Below are positions 10,200 through 20,994 of a DNA stretch of 64,000 nucleotides, piece after piece. Source of the DNA: Kalaharituber pfeilii (lineage: Eukaryota; Ascomycota; Pezizomycetes; Pezizales; Pezizaceae). The notes beneath the pieces were generated by a model that was not told the origin of the DNA, did not search any database, and worked only from the letters and a program-made list of their open reading frames with translations. The DNA lies in NCBI GenBank assembly GCA_015179045.1, contig WHUZ01000003.1, forward strand, positions 2,206,547 through 2,270,546. Direction: 5' to 3'. How positions within the stretch are numbered: position 1 is the first letter of the stretch; each line of letters opens with the position of its first letter. Made by a program: the position numbers and the translations under genes.

Positions 10200-11870
10200 A
10201 GAAAAAGAATTAAACGAGGCACGTCGCAAAGTGTAAAGTTGATATGCGTGCGCAGTGATGTGAACACAAACAAATACCTAATCCTCTAAAACGAAAAATG
10301 AAACTGAACTTTCCATGTCAAACTTATAAAGTGCACTGGGATCCGGGACACCTAACCGACCACTCTATAAAGCCCACTTTAGAAAGCGTATATTGAAAAC
10401 CAGTACAACAAATTTTTCTCTACCCGTTTCCGGGACACATAATCAGATACGTGCTTGCTATTCAGCATATTTACGTGTTCGTTATTGCAAGGTCTGACTG
10501 TAAGTTTTATTCCAGAACACACAATCGAATTTTCGCCCCCCCCCCCTGTCCGCTTCCGTTGCCAACACATCAACTTTGGCCTCTTAAGACCCACAACAGG
10601 GATCCAGCAAATAGATTCATGAAATGGGCAAGCCCGGCATCCAAAGACACGAATATAGGCGCCGAAGTACCCGTCTCAAGGCCGCAGTATTCAAGTCCAT
10701 CGGTACTTAGAATTGGTGAGTTATCTCCGATACCCATGAGGGATTGGAAGCTGTCATTGGTCACATAAACAATTGAGGTTAGACCGGACGACAAAACCAA
10801 ACTTTGAACGGACAGATTAGGTTAATAACGCAAATTCAGTGCCCAGCTTCCCGCACCAATAGACCGGCGCAGCATGTGGAAGGACTTTACTGCCAAGTAA
10901 CCCTTGTACAAAAAGATGTAGGCGGCTTTATTTTCTAAGGAGCAGCCCAAGAGGCACTACCCCGCGTTCCCCGCATTCATCTCCCCAAATATCCCACAAC
11001 GCCCCTAAGCAAACTTCAGCACTCTCCAGACTACCAGAAAAGCAGGGAAGAAAACTCCATGAAGCACCAACCCTCCGCGAAAGCGAAGTATGAAGGGGTC
11101 GGGTAAGAAATTCCTAATGACAAAGGAAGTAAAAGGAACAGTGTGAACGACACCGGTTGGGAACACCTGCCACAACAATTTCCGCAGGCAAGACAAAAAT
11201 TTGTTGTGCATGGGAATGGCAACACGAAGGAAGTTGGGGAAGGTCAGGGAGTGGATGGAAAGCGCAAAATCCCTGGATGGGGAAAATCATGGTAGCTAGA
11301 TGGTCAGCAAGGAGAGGGAGAAGGAGACTCTTAGTGTTCGAGTGTAGTACACCTTGGGGGGGGGGTTATCAGACAGTCAAAAACTGGTGGTGAGGCTATC
11401 AGGGAGATGGCTCGACTCATCTCTACATGACTTGGGTAGAGGGAAGAAGGTTGGGGGGAAGAAAAAGAAGGAGGGGTAATTGTGCCGGAGATGATGGATA
11501 TGGCTCTATGACGATCATGCTGATTCTAAAGGGAAGGCACGGCGATAGTATTTTTGTTTTTTCTTTCGTTCTGTAGGTACTTCGAGTGGGGGGCCGACCA
11601 TAGGCGGAGGGCTTCGGTCCAGGGGCTCCGCCTAGTGTCGCCAACCTTGTACCTGCTTCGGACAGCTGCTCCTACCTCCTTACGACCACTTTACGACCAC
11701 TCCGTCCGACCTTCTCACGCCCATTCCAACAGCCTCTTAAACAGCCTCAAAATTAAAATGAAAGCGCAAATTGAGAACAGCAGTAGCGACAGCGTTTCAC
11801 AGTTTCCCCAACTACCTCTCAACCGCACCCCTCCTCTAGCAGCATCGCAGGTTGCGAAGGTGTGGAGGAA
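10200..11870. other. No recognised gene
   Basis: Short frames at 10451-10800 and 11005-11400 on both strands overlap each other and show no known motif. C and G homopolymers occur at 10539-10547 and 11356-11365. I see no supported gene in this 1.7 kb. Confidence 0.4.
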
Positions 11871-11887
11871 ACTGCGAAATTTGCCGT

Positions 11888-11976
11888 CGGGGAAGTTTGC
11901 TTGCCGGGGAAGTTTGCTTGCCAGGGAAGTTTGCTTGCCGGGGAAGTTTGCTTGCCGGGGAAGTTTGCTTGCCGGG
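11888..11976. repeat. 17-bp tandem repeat, five units
   Basis: The unit GGGGAAGTTTGCTTGCC repeats head to tail about five times with one or two substitutions. Because 17 is not a multiple of three, each frame cycles through the same three peptides. It is best seen as a minisatellite rather than a protein repeat. Confidence 0.85.
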
Positions 11977-12107
11977 ATGCGAAAGTGTGGAGAAGAGGGG
12001 AGGGGGGAGAAGGGGAGATATATAGTGGAGCCTCCCTGAGGCAGGACCTTCCGGAGGTTTCTGGAATCAGGTTTTTAGAAGTAGATAGAAATTTCTTTGT
12101 GTGTTAA

Positions 12108-12175
12108 GCCTGTCTCCAGGCTTCGAGGGCTTGCCCAGGGACCCTGCCATGGCTTGCCGCTGCAAGCGGGGTTAT

Positions 12176-12213
<38 letters not shown>
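12108..12213 (+). mobile_element. 3' end of a LINE-E type element (extreme 5' truncation)
   Basis: GCCTGTCTCCAGGCTTCGAGG, CTTGCCCAGGGACCCTGCC, and GCAAGCGGGGTTATGTGATTT precede about 31 A. The same sequence in inverse orientation ends the inner LINE at 25932-26036, so this is a LINE 3' terminus of about 75 nt plus poly(A). No convincing target duplication was found. A minus frame abutting it (12399-12220) has no motif I recognise. Confidence 0.65.
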
Positions 12214-12215
<2 letters not shown>

Positions 12216-12604
12216 AAAATCCTCTAGCAGCAGTAGCAGTTTGTCGGATCCATCCCACCACCCCTTCAGCGCCTGATTCAAATGCTTCATCCCCTTGCCG
12301 AATCTCCACCGCGTACCCTTTCAATACCTTTTCGCAGAGCTGTCTTTTCCGGGCAATAGAAATTACCCCTTGGACTAATCTCATGTTCTCTTTTTTCATC
12401 TCATTTGGTAATTTTTTTTTTTATCAATTCCTCTATACCTATTACTTATAATCACTTGGTGGGTGCAGGGGAGTATAAATCTGTGGGGCAAGTTAACGCC
12501 TGTCGTTATCCATGGTAAGGATGAGTGGGAAATGGAAGAGGTCTTGGACTCAAGACAGTCATGTCGAAGTAGACTACAAAATCTAGTTGGGTGGAAGGAG
12601 TACT

Positions 12605-12683
12605 GGCTCGTTTAGAAAGTATTGGAACGGCTAACTAATTATGCGCCAGTCAGCCGTTCCAATACTTTTTGAATGAGCGAGCC
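12605..12683. mobile_element. 79-bp palindromic MITE
   Basis: The ends GGCTCG...CGAGCC and the inner arms AAGTATTGGAACGGCT / AGCCGTTCCAATACTTTT form one hairpin. The same TATTGGAACGGC motif occurs at 45172-45186, with CCTTCCAATACTTTCC closing it at about 45308, so a family is likely. There is no coding capacity. Confidence 0.65.
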
Positions 12684-13032
12684 ATCCTTGCGGCCAGCTG
12701 CCGATTGTGCTGGCACACACAAACAGCTAGTCCAGAAACCTCACCAGCGATATCCAGAAAAGCTGAGAGGTCACGAACGCCGAGAAGATGCGGAAAGTGT
12801 GAAAAACGATTGTGGGAGCTCGGGGACCTAGAAGATGGGCTATCATTGCTCTCGACACTGATGTTTCCGCAAGCCAACTACATCCCAGCTTACCCCGATT
12901 TACCAAGACTGCCCCAATGTCGAATAACCCACTGGCGCCATCATGTTTCTTATCTGCTGCGTTGTGCGAAAATTTGTGAGTGCAAAAAGGTCAAGGTGAA
13001 TTTTCTGCTTTTATAAAAAGAAGGCAACCACG

Positions 13033-13077
13033 TAACCCCGCTTGTATGGAGTAGCTGTTCGCCCATAGCAGGGCAGC
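13033..13077 (-). mobile_element. Tail A relic
   Basis: CACGTAACCCCGCTTG, GTAGCTGTTCGCC and ATAGCAGGGCAG on the plus strand match the reversed A tail. A few extra bases sit in the loop and the adjacent poly(T) is missing or decayed. Confidence 0.5.
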
Positions 13078-13085
13078 TTGAAAAA

Positions 13086-13330
13086 CTATAGGTTGTGCAG
13101 GTAGACAATTGCCAGTGTGGTTGGAGGTGTGGTGGTCATACGCTTACCTATTTTGGTCAATACGTGCTTGCCTAATTTCACCTTGTTAGAAACCAGGTTG
13201 CCTTTACGGTCGGAGGGTTTGTGCAACCAGACTAGGTTGCCTTGATAATGAGCAGATCGACGTTTTGCTTTATCCGAAGGCAGGGGGACGGGTTGCAAAG
13301 ACAAGCGGTAGTGTTTGGGGTGAGGGTGGT
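13086..13330 (-). pseudogene. Possible retroelement integrase C-terminal fragment
   Basis: The minus frame ending at 13086 contains GNLVWLHKPSDRKG followed by KLGKHVLTKIGKR. This resembles the C-terminal module of Ty3/gypsy integrases (G.LVWL....., then a short basic beta segment). There is no integrase core and no LTR nearby. The call rests on a short motif and could be chance. Confidence 0.25.
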
Positions 13331-13499
13331 GGGGAAATGGCCCTTTCCAACCCGTTGGGAACGAAACCCTGGTCCGTTTGCACCTCAAAAAAAAAAAATT
13401 CAAAGTCAACCCACGCCGATCATGGGTTGCAACGTTGTTGTTGCACCTAGTTTCAAAATTACAAACACTCTGGCTATGCTTGAGGGTGAGACTACATAG

Positions 13500-14170
13500 A
13501 TCCATACTTAATCGCAGCATAAAATCAGCTATGTGACTTGATCATGCTCATTCCAATTTGGGTAACTACCCCTGCACTGCTACCCTGGCTAAGTTGCGAT
13601 TTCGCCCAGCCAAGAATGGAAATATCGACCAAAATGGTGAAAGCAAATAAGTAAAGCAACGGAGGCACATACCAGCATGTGGCAATGACTCACGTAGCTT
13701 TTACAGGGTGCTCCTCAAATACCCGCCGCTTGCTTTTTCGGAATGACGGATTACTGTATGTACTGAAGTTCTAATAAGCATGATCATGTTTTCCTTTACT
13801 TCTACGTGGTCTATTAAGTTAATAAGAGACAATTATATCTTCGCTGGAGGCGTTACCTTTTCTCCGTCTGATGCCATGATCGGTTCCGGGTTCAATTGGT
13901 TCGACAAAAATTGGTTGTCTCTCTTTCACGGCCTGCGATTAGGTAACTAGCTAATCATGTGACCTGCCAAGAACTGTAAACATACATAATAAACCTAAGA
14001 TTTTCGCTCAAGAGAATTCATCGCTTACTAACCAAACATAGTGTGTCACATGGCTCAGGACTAAAACCTGCCTGTGGATCGAAGTGATACACCACACTTC
14101 AGACCTGCTACTAAAATTTCTTGCCCTCCATCGGAGCTGGATAATTTTCCGGCACAATGCCGAGACATGC
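13500..14170. other. No recognised gene
   Basis: Nothing beyond ordinary intergenic sequence is seen up to the retroposon at 14187. Confidence 0.4.
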
Positions 14171-14186
14171 GAGACTGTATCAGTGG

Positions 14187-14246
14187 TTTTTTTTTTTTTT
14201 TTTATATCACGTAACCCCGCATGCAGCTGTTCGCCAAGGCAGGGCC
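14187..14246 (-). mobile_element. Minimal retroposon, tail A, 60 bp
   Basis: A poly(T) of 17, then ATATCACGTAACCCCGCATG and CAGCTGTTCGCC...GCAGGGCC. It is flanked by the 13-bp duplication ACTGTATCAGTGG (14174-14186 and 14247-14259). The homologous block at 127-780 lacks this element, so it inserted after the duplication or only in this copy. Confidence 0.9.
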
Positions 14247-14250
14247 ACTG

Positions 14251-15276
14251 TATCAGTGGTAATGGAGGTGTGTAGCTCAAAAATTCTCCGACTGCGAAGA
14301 CTTCACCCTTACGGAGAAAAGAAAATTCTGGAATGAAACCTAGATCAAAACAAAAAATTACTCAACAATCTACACTCTCTGCGAAAAAAACCGACATTGG
14401 GAAATTCAATTTCTGGGCAGCATACTCCGTACAGTACCATAACGACGCCAAACTGGGTCTGGCATACTGTATATTGCGGGAAAAAAAAACAGGCTAGCCA
14501 TGCAGTGATTGTGCTCTATCATAGGACCGGCAACGTAAACTACCGGATAAGATTACCGGTAAGCGTAAATTAAGTTTAGTCTCATGCCAAGGCCGACTTC
14601 CAACTTTTCATAAAACTCTTCTGCCGCGCGACCACCTTCATCCCTCTTTCCCAAGACCCCCATCGACTTTCGTTCAACAGACTGAAGAAACCCGTCCGCA
14701 CCTATATGCCATGTATCGACCACATCCCGATACTCACACGTTAGCATTCCAATCCACTACCTTCCTTAACAACTGGGAAACATTACCAGCTAATTCGCGG
14801 AATAGTCCAGTACATGCAAGGTCGTCACACATTTCGCGACTACTGGTTGCGAGGTGCAAGAAAGATTGCTTTAATTATCTAACTACAATAGAAACGCGCC
14901 ATCTCAAGTTAATTCCATTACCAAAGAAAGCGAAAGCTCCCACAGACATTAATGATAGCCTCAGCAATCGATGGTATCAACTCCAGCTTGCTGTCCCCGC
15001 AACCTTCCTTATCAGCTTCGAGCTGTTTCCCACCCATTATTTCCAACTATTTTCAGTCATGCCCGTTTTAATCGGGGGCCTCCTTCTTTGATCCTTCTTA
15101 CTCTCTTGATGCCAGATTCATCCCTTTGAAAATCAACCTTTGCAGCCTTATTAGTTTTTTTCATACTTCTTTCAGCCATCTTTGGCCTATAGGCTCATTG
15201 CGGGACTCAACCATATCGGCTTTTCGCGAGTGCTTTGACAGGCTCACGGGACTTTTGTGCCCTTCTACAACGAGGA
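14251..15276. repeat. Segmental duplication, copy 2, and 3'-side flank of copy II-2
   Basis: The first 540 bp matches 127-780. The rest (about 14800-15276) is related to 38960-39526, the equivalent flank of copy II-3: both carry the series ...CTTTGATC...CTTCTT..., GATGCCAGATTCA or GATGACAGATTTA, AAAATCAACCT and the conserved box. The duplicated unit therefore extends about 1 kb beyond the gene. Confidence 0.65.
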
Positions 15277-15299
15277 GCTCGCTACACTTCAGTCAGATT

Positions 15300-16445
15300 T
15301 TGATTTTCCAACTTAACACGAACAGTCATTGTCTTAGACATACGTACTCTTTGCCTTTTACGGCGTATATGGGCGGCTGTGCAGATCGTCTCAGGTGCCA
15401 GAAACTTGACAATATATTCAGCTAGAGCTGGAGCTGGTACGAATGTATGTACCACCGAAGGGTATAAGGGATCCAGATTACTTCAGGAGCTGGTGTGGAA
15501 TCGGCCTGAGACTCCTCACAATTTTTTGTCTTCTGCGGTTGCCGAATTAGCAATGGTCAGTGCATGGGCAGTATAAACAGATGTTATCGATGGACGTGGC
15601 TTAGCCAGGAAGTATGGATACTAGTCTTTTTTACTAACCTGCTCATCATCAGCATTAATAATTTGGGAATGGCTGCCCTCCATTTGCTTCCTGCGTGCTT
15701 TGCCCTTTTCAAATTTCTCCCCTGTGCTGGCGACGTTTCTGCCAGCTTCATCCACATGTTCAATGCCACATTCAACGGGAATATGAGTCTCGGCCTGGTT
15801 CTCAGGTGTCGGGTCAGCTTTGGAGAACAGCAGCTTTCTGCAGGCACAGGACAAGCGTCACAGACAACATCTGTGGCAACCTGTTGTAGATCGGACATCG
15901 CGCTTGCATTGTAAGCATTGGCGTTCAGGGCTAGATTCCAAATCTGACTAGTCCATGGGTTCGATGGAGTATTCTGGTATTGGATTTGTTCTATGAAGGG
16001 ATTCCGTAGATCCAGAGGAGTACTGGCTTCATCAACCACAGCAATATCGCCAGCGGAGAGATGGCTTTGGACAAAAGGACCCACATCATATATATATCTA
16101 GTATGTCCATTCAGGCAACAAGTGTTTATGTCAGTCATGCAGCTGGTGTCCAGACATTGATAGCCGAAGAAATAGCTTTGGTCGTCGGATGTTGGGTCAA
16201 TATGTGAGGACGGTGAGATGGAGAGGGGGTCTTGCAACCCCGATATATTGGTGCCGGGCTCCTGGCTATAATCCTTTTTTAGAAAAGCTTTTATTGTTAT
16301 CAACAGCCATGCTGAATGACACTCACCAGTTGAAATTAAATAATTCCTCATCTGCCTGGTAGGTGCTCCAGTCATTCATGTCGTCGAGATGATACTGATA
16401 AGTGTTTTCTTCCGGAGCCTCAAAAGATTCAGAGCCCCGATCCAT
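15300..16445 (-). pseudogene. Orphan family subfamily II, copy II-2 (two frameshifts)
   Basis: The exon layout equals copy II-1. Exon 1 is 16445-16327 (MDRGSESF..., 119 nt) and intron 1 is 16326-16266 (GTGAGT...TTATAG). Exon 2 runs from 16265 to 15639, intron 2 is 15638-15533 (GTTAGT...CCGCAG), and exon 3 starts at 15532. Exon 2 shifts frame near 15840: after PVPAESCC the homologous sequence (ETHIPVECGIEHVDEAG, then EKFEKGKARRK) continues in another frame. Exon 3 loses one C near 15465, breaking IPYTP before FVPAPALAEYIVKF. These lesions make it a pseudogene unless they are assembly errors. Confidence 0.7.
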
Positions 16446-17350
16446 AGATTACTGTCTATATCCTCAATAGGTACCAGGGATTTGGATAAGCTGGCTGGAG
16501 TATACTATTGGCTTCCAAGACGGTGTGCAGACTTGTAAGGAGGCAAATGAGATGGTGGCCCGCTGGATGGAAGGGAGCCTGGGTACCGGTGATGGAGGGC
16601 CCCGCCGTGGAGGGGATTGAGGCGTTTGGCCCGTAATGTACTGAAAGAGGGTGGGGTGGATAGGGTAAATGAGGTTGTGGTCGTGGTTGATGCCTTGTGC
16701 GAAAAGGGGAAGGATGGGGAGGAAGCTGAAGCTTTGCGGTAAAGGATGAGAAAGTAGATACTGGGTCCAGAAATTTGTGGAGCACCTGCGGAAAGGGAGC
16801 GGAGATGGATGTTGTGGTTTTATTATGTGAGCACTGAACCAGAAAAGAAAGAGGAGGAGTATGTCGGCGTTATCCTTGGCTAGTGGGCGGAGGTGGGCAA
16901 CACTTCGAACTGAGTAGGAATCACTCCGAATGTCGCTGTTGTGTGTCCGACCTCAATTGCGAGAAAGAGCTGTTCGACCGAAGACTGGGTTGCTGGGGCA
17001 GGGGAGGCAGCCAGAGAGTGGGCGGGGTCCAGTTGAATATATAACAAGTCCATTTCTTGCAAGGCAGTTTGCAGCAACCCCACTGGCGAGCGCGCCAGCA
17101 GGCTGCCAAAACGGGCTCAATGTAGCCCGCGATGAATGATGGGTGGGGTGCATCGCATCGCGGGCGGGTCCTGAATAATAGCAGCGCTGGGCCCATCAGG
17201 TCTTGGCGTGCGTTGTAAATCTCCGGCAGGTTTGTTAACGGAGAAAAAAAGCAAAGCACAGCAACAGACGCAAGGACCGTAACATTGGGACAAATTTAGA
17301 GCTACAGTGGTTTGTGCTCTAACTTAAATAGGCACTTATTGCTTCGGCTA
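16446..17350. other. 5' flank of copy II-2 and unassigned sequence
   Basis: The region proximal to the gene is related to the upstream sequence of copies II-1 and II-3. The Pro/His-rich minus frame at 16456-16785 is in this flank and is not supported as coding. 16880-17280 holds four mutually overlapping frames without motifs. Confidence 0.35.
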
Positions 17351-17352
17351 GT

Positions 17353-17448
17353 AGATACCTCTGCAACGGGGCAGGCTAGTCTACAGTCCCCTGTCGATAC
17401 CCTGCATCGGGGCAGGCCAGACTGGCCTGTCCGCAGCGGTTCCAAGCC
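17353..17448 (+). repeat. Direct repeat D1, left copy
   Basis: About 95 bp beginning CGGCTAGTAGATACCTCTGC is repeated in the same orientation at 18516-18612, on the other side of the TIR element at 17506-18507. Both contain GATACC..TGCATCGGGGCAGG and CCAGACTGGCCTG. Confidence 0.75.
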
Positions 17449-17580
17449 TCTATGTTATTTACATACAAGGGGCAAAACTGCCAAGCGGTAAATGCCAAGG
17501 CAAAAAGTATCCGGACAGGGGATAAACGCATATTATGCGCTACGCAGCAGTTGGGCATAAACTAGCATATTTTCGTATGC

Positions 17581-17642
17581 TTTTTTTTTTTTTTTTTTTT
17601 TGGTCACGTAACCCCGCGTGCAGCTGTTCGCCATGGCAGGGC
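17581..17642 (-). mobile_element. Minimal retroposon, tail A
   Basis: Poly(T) of 21, then GGTCACGTAACCCCGCGTGC and AGCTGTTCGCCATGGCAGG. It is flanked by the 12-bp duplication ATTTTCGTATGC (17569-17580 and 17643-17654). The other TIR arm of the host element shows the uninterrupted version of the site. Confidence 0.88.
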
Positions 17643-17794
17643 ATTTTCGTATGCTTAGCTGTGGATGTTTATGAGACCAGTTCAAATTTCGTAGATAGTG
17701 TCCTATTTTATTATATCAGAAGTATCTGGACAGCTGACATAATGAATTTAGGACTTGCAATACCAACAGTCATATACCTACATATTAGAACAAG

Positions 17795-17859
17795 ACTTCG
17801 CCATAGCACCTAGGGCGGCAAGCGAGTAATGATATAAAAAAAAAAAAAAAAAAAATATA
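17795..17859 (+). mobile_element. Minimal retroposon, tail B
   Basis: CTTCGCCATAGCACCTAGGG, CGGCAAGCGAGTAATGATAT and poly(A). The duplication AGAACAAG is at 17787-17794 and 17860-17867, extended to 12 bp with one mismatch. Confidence 0.8.
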
Positions 17860-17994
17860 AGAACAAGGAAAATAGATATAAGTCCTCTACTAGGAATATA
17901 AAAATGGCACTGTAGGCAACCATGATAAGCATAGGTTCAGGCATTATAATGATCAAAACTTACTGTTCTAATAGAGCCTAAGATTTCAAGACTG

Positions 17995-18160
17995 CTCTTC
18001 AGAGCTTTTCTAGAAGCTTTTCCAAGGCTATTCCAAGAGCTGTTCCAAAGGCTGTTCCAGAGGCCATTGAAATACTGTTCGAGAGGCTGTTCGAGCTCAA
18101 ACGGCCTCCGGAACAGTCTCCACAAAAGCTTCCGGAAAAGCGTCTGGAACAGGCTACAGA
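17995..18160. repeat. Degenerate repeat of 11-12 bp
   Basis: The theme GGCTGTTCCAGA recurs about ten times with drift and partly in inverted form: TTCCAAGGCTATTCCAAGAG, TGTTCGAGAGGCTGTTCGAG, CTTCCGGAAAAGCGTCTGG. It encodes Leu/Phe-rich nonsense peptides in several frames. It lies inside the TIR element. Confidence 0.55.
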
Positions 18161-18515
18161 AGAGCACTGCAATAGCAGTGAAAACAAGCAGTAGTGACCT
18201 CTTTCCAGTGGCAGTACTCTCATCTGCACTTTATCACAACTTCAAGATTTGTAGCTGATGCATATGTAAAGCTCTTAAAACTGCACTCTCAATAATGTTA
18301 GTGCATGTTGATTTCAGTATCTTCATTATTGTAGATATTGTTTTATTGATAAAAGCAATATTGGGCTATTGGTATGCGAATTTGGACAATCTATTACGAA
18401 ATTAAACTAGTCTCATGGATATCCACAGTCAAGCATACGAAACATATGCTAGTTTAGAGCAAATGCTGCATAGCGCATAATATGCATTTATCCCCTGTCC
18501 GGATACTTATTTTTT

Positions 18516-18612
18516 CGGCTAGTAGATACCTCTGCAACCCGGCAGGCTAGTCTACGGTCCCTGTCGATACCCCTGCATCGGGGCAGGCCAGACTGGCCTG
18601 CCCGGAGAGGTC
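18516..18612 (+). repeat. Direct repeat D1, right copy
   Basis: This is the same unit as 17353-17448, with CCC for GGG and other point changes. It directly abuts the right end of the TIR element. Confidence 0.75.
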
Positions 18613-18619
18613 CCGGGGC

Positions 18620-19170
18620 AGCTGCTTCTGCATAGACGGTCACTCTGTTCGTGTATCCACATTACGCCTAGGTGGTGTAAATGTGTTTATTTTGGTAGAG
18701 TCTGACTCCTTATCTCCATAGTACTTTTTGTAAATAGTACTTGTAAAGAGTTGGCAAGGTGCTGATATGCCAGGTCATATCTATCCTCAAGATCTACTCT
18801 TTGTGCCATCACTATCTCATATAAAAGATTGTGCATCACATCTAAGAAAAAGCTGGTGATGTTTTTTGAAGTTGGGCTGTCCATTCCTGGGCTGAGGAGT
18901 TGAAGTTTAGTGGTAGGCGAGCATGTGGTTGTATTGGTTGGTCGAGTGGTAGCGATGGTGGGGCTGTAGGTGCTGGTGGCTGTGAAGTAACTAGTATAAA
19001 CCAATTCCCTCCGTGGCTGCCCCTTGAGCCTCTATGGAAGCTGCTCATGTCGCCTGTGTGACCGATCAGTGAGTCGTTGTGGGTAAGTCACGTTGCGTAA
19101 GGAGAAGACGCGTCGCATGTAGCCGATATGGCGAAAAGTGTCTTGGCAATCCTGGTCATGCATTCCTTGC
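18620..19170. other. Unassigned sequence with a minus frame
   Basis: A minus frame at 18687-19004 is Thr/Pro-rich, then reads SKNITSFFLDVMHNLLYEIV and YDLAYQHLANSLQVLFTKS. I do not recognise it. The position beside many DNA-transposon ends makes a transposase relic plausible but unproven. Confidence 0.25.
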
Positions 19171-19175
19171 TCTAC

Positions 19176-19253
19176 TGGCCAGTAAAATATGTATTCGGAC
19201 AGGGGTACTAATGCACTTTATGCGCTATATCCGAATACATATTTTACTAGCTG
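19176..19253. mobile_element. 80-bp palindromic MITE, copy 1
   Basis: Arms AGTAAAATATGTATTCGGA (19181-19199) and its complement (19230-19248) enclose CAGGGGTACTAATGCACTTT. Relatives are at 19484-19560 and 55170-55248. Too short to code; presumably mobilised by an element with similar ends. Confidence 0.7.
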
Positions 19254-19483
19254 GTACTACTTATTATGGATATATTGCAACTATGGAAATTCCCAATATC
19301 TACAACCAAATTCATCATCATTCACCTAAATTGAGCCGACAGCAACCTTCACAAAACAAGCTTTTGGAGCGACTTTGCAACAAACGATAAGATTACTTGC
19401 GATACCTACCTGGATCAATAGTTCTCAGCATGCTGATTCTGCTGACCTAATTTTCATCCCGAAAATTGGGGTGGATCGGTACT

Positions 19484-19560
19484 TGCTAGGCAATATGTAT
19501 TCGGACATAGGCATAATGTGCATTAGTACCCATGTCAGAATACATATTTTACTGGCTAGT
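19484..19560. mobile_element. 80-bp palindromic MITE, copy 2
   Basis: GCTAGGCAATATGTATTCGGACA and TGTCAGAATACATATTTTACT form the arms. The centre (GCATAATGTGCATTAGTACC) is inverted relative to copy 1. Confidence 0.65.
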
Positions 19561-19589
19561 ACAGCGGCACATTAGGGGGGGGTGGGCCG

Positions 19590-20065
19590 AATACTGCATG
19601 CAGTATGCATCTGGCCACGTCTGTTGCTGTACTTTGCTTTTTTCTCCGATATGAAACTGGCGGTTCACAACACGTCATGACTTGCCACGCCTTGTGCAAC
19701 ACGTCAACATGATAACCTCTCACGCGCACACCATCCATCCTCCATGGCGAGCTACCATTGAGCCCCTTTTGGCACGCCTCCAGGCGCGCTGTATCTGGCC
19801 GAGGCGAAACCTGCATATTCTTACGCACAGGCAATCGTAAATTGAATCCCTGCCGACTGGTTACAAGGGCACAACATGTCTTTATTGATTTAGTTACTCT
19901 CCTTTTGTTTTGATAAAACCTCGCCATAGCCCATAGGGCGGCATGCGATTATTGATATAAAAAAAAAAAAAAAAAAAAAAATAACAAGTCATAAGTATGT
20001 AGCCTGCGGAATCTGCTCCCATTGGCTGGCTCCATAGACTGAGCCTCCCACATGAAACCAAACTC
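19590..20065. repeat. Dispersed repeat R1, copy 2, with retroposon inside
   Basis: The order CTGGCCACGTCT, TTGCTG..CTTTGC, ACCATCCATCCTCCATGGCG, GAGGCGAAA, CATAAGTATGTAGCC and ATAGACTGAGCCTCCCA matches 33060-33310, and in part 2200-2400. The uninterrupted copies show that 19868-19983 is an insertion. Confidence 0.65.
19868..19983 (+). mobile_element. Tail B retroposon, about 115 bp
   Basis: The 3' end CCTCGCCATAGCCCATAGGG, CGGCATGCGATTATTGATAT and a poly(A) of about 22 is preceded by about 50 bp of extra 5' sequence. A short duplication (ACAAG) is visible at both sides, and comparison with R1 copies supports the boundaries. Confidence 0.65.
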
Positions 20066-20165
20066 TGCCTCCCTAACCAAGAGTACTCGGGGGTAAGGGT
20101 AAGTCTTCAGAAGCGCATAGAATGTGACAGGGATAGTTGCTAGGATAGAGTTGACCTGTTGGTTA

Positions 20166-20956
20166 CTGTAGTTCACCACTTTCCCGGACACCCCACTTTC
20201 CCGGACACATTTACCACCAAAACTGCGCAACTTTTGCACTCAATATCTCAACAACCACAACAGCATTTGTGAATGCACTTTGTGTAGCTATTAGACAAAG
20301 TGTAATTCTTGCTATCTAGCACTTTTTTTTCATCAAAAATTGTGGGTGCAAAGGGATTATGGATTGTCGCATTTTTGTTGGAAGGCTTGGCATTTATTTG
20401 TATGGGATCTCCATACAAATGTCGCCACCCCCGAATTCTGCATGCTACACCTGCAATCAATTCATGAAAAAAGCTCAGAGACTCACATTCAATAGCATCA
20501 CTCAGTCTGAAACTATGAACAACGTAGTTAGGTAATACCTGTGATGGTTGTGAAATTATTCACAATATTCATATTTCCCATAGAAACCATTTGTATGAGA
20601 ACGACGCCCAAGAGTAGATAATTGTACACCAACTCTACAATTCAACAAATGAAAGTGAACTAAATGCAGCACCCTACTATACCTCTTCAGGTGATTCTTG
20701 ACATATACTATCATAGCTATTGTAATTAGCGTTGAAGAGTAGGGCTACATTCGAGTCTGCTGAACATTTTGTATGGAGATCCCATACAAATAAATTCCAA
20801 GCCTTCCAACGCAAATGTGACAAGCCATAATTCCTTTGACACCCACAATTTTTGATGAAGAAAAAGTGCTAGATAGCAAGAATTACACTGTGTCTAATAG
20901 CTACACAAAGTGCATTCACAAATGCTGTTGTGGTTGTTGAAAGTGGTGAACCACAG
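20166..20956. mobile_element. Long-arm MITE, copy 2
   Basis: The ends and arms equal those of 3196-4040, flanked by TA (20164-20165, 20957-20958). The right arm has lost about 55 bp, including both CCACTTTCCCGGACAC sites near its end. The central region reads in the reverse direction relative to copy 1. Confidence 0.85.
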
Positions 20957-20994
20957 TATTGGGCACTAGCGTGGCGCTAGTGTGCTAGTGCAAT

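Larger units (their letters stand above)
17506..18507. mobile_element. TIR DNA element of about 1 kb carrying two retroposons
   Basis: Inverted ends AGTATCCGGACAGGGGATAAA / TTTATCCCCTGTCCGGATACT extend inward for about 75 bp each (ATATTATGCGCTA, then AAACTAGCATAT). The sequence resembles the short palindromic MITEs at 19.2, 19.5 and 55.2 kb (TATTCGGACAGGGGTA...TATGCGCTA), suggesting one superfamily. It contains the retroposons at 17581 and 17795. No transposase was found inside. Confidence 0.7.

Noticed and set aside
11888..11976. Possible CRISPR-like or coding repeat
   Set aside because: Contiguous 17-bp units without spacers, period not a multiple of three.
13086..13520. Complete LTR retrotransposon around the integrase-like motif
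   Set aside because: No LTR pair, reverse transcriptase or integrase core is present within several kilobases.
16456..16785. His/Pro-rich minus frame as an extra exon of copy II-2
   Set aside because: The equivalent upstream regions of copies II-1 and II-3 are not open in the same frame, so this is a non-coding flank.
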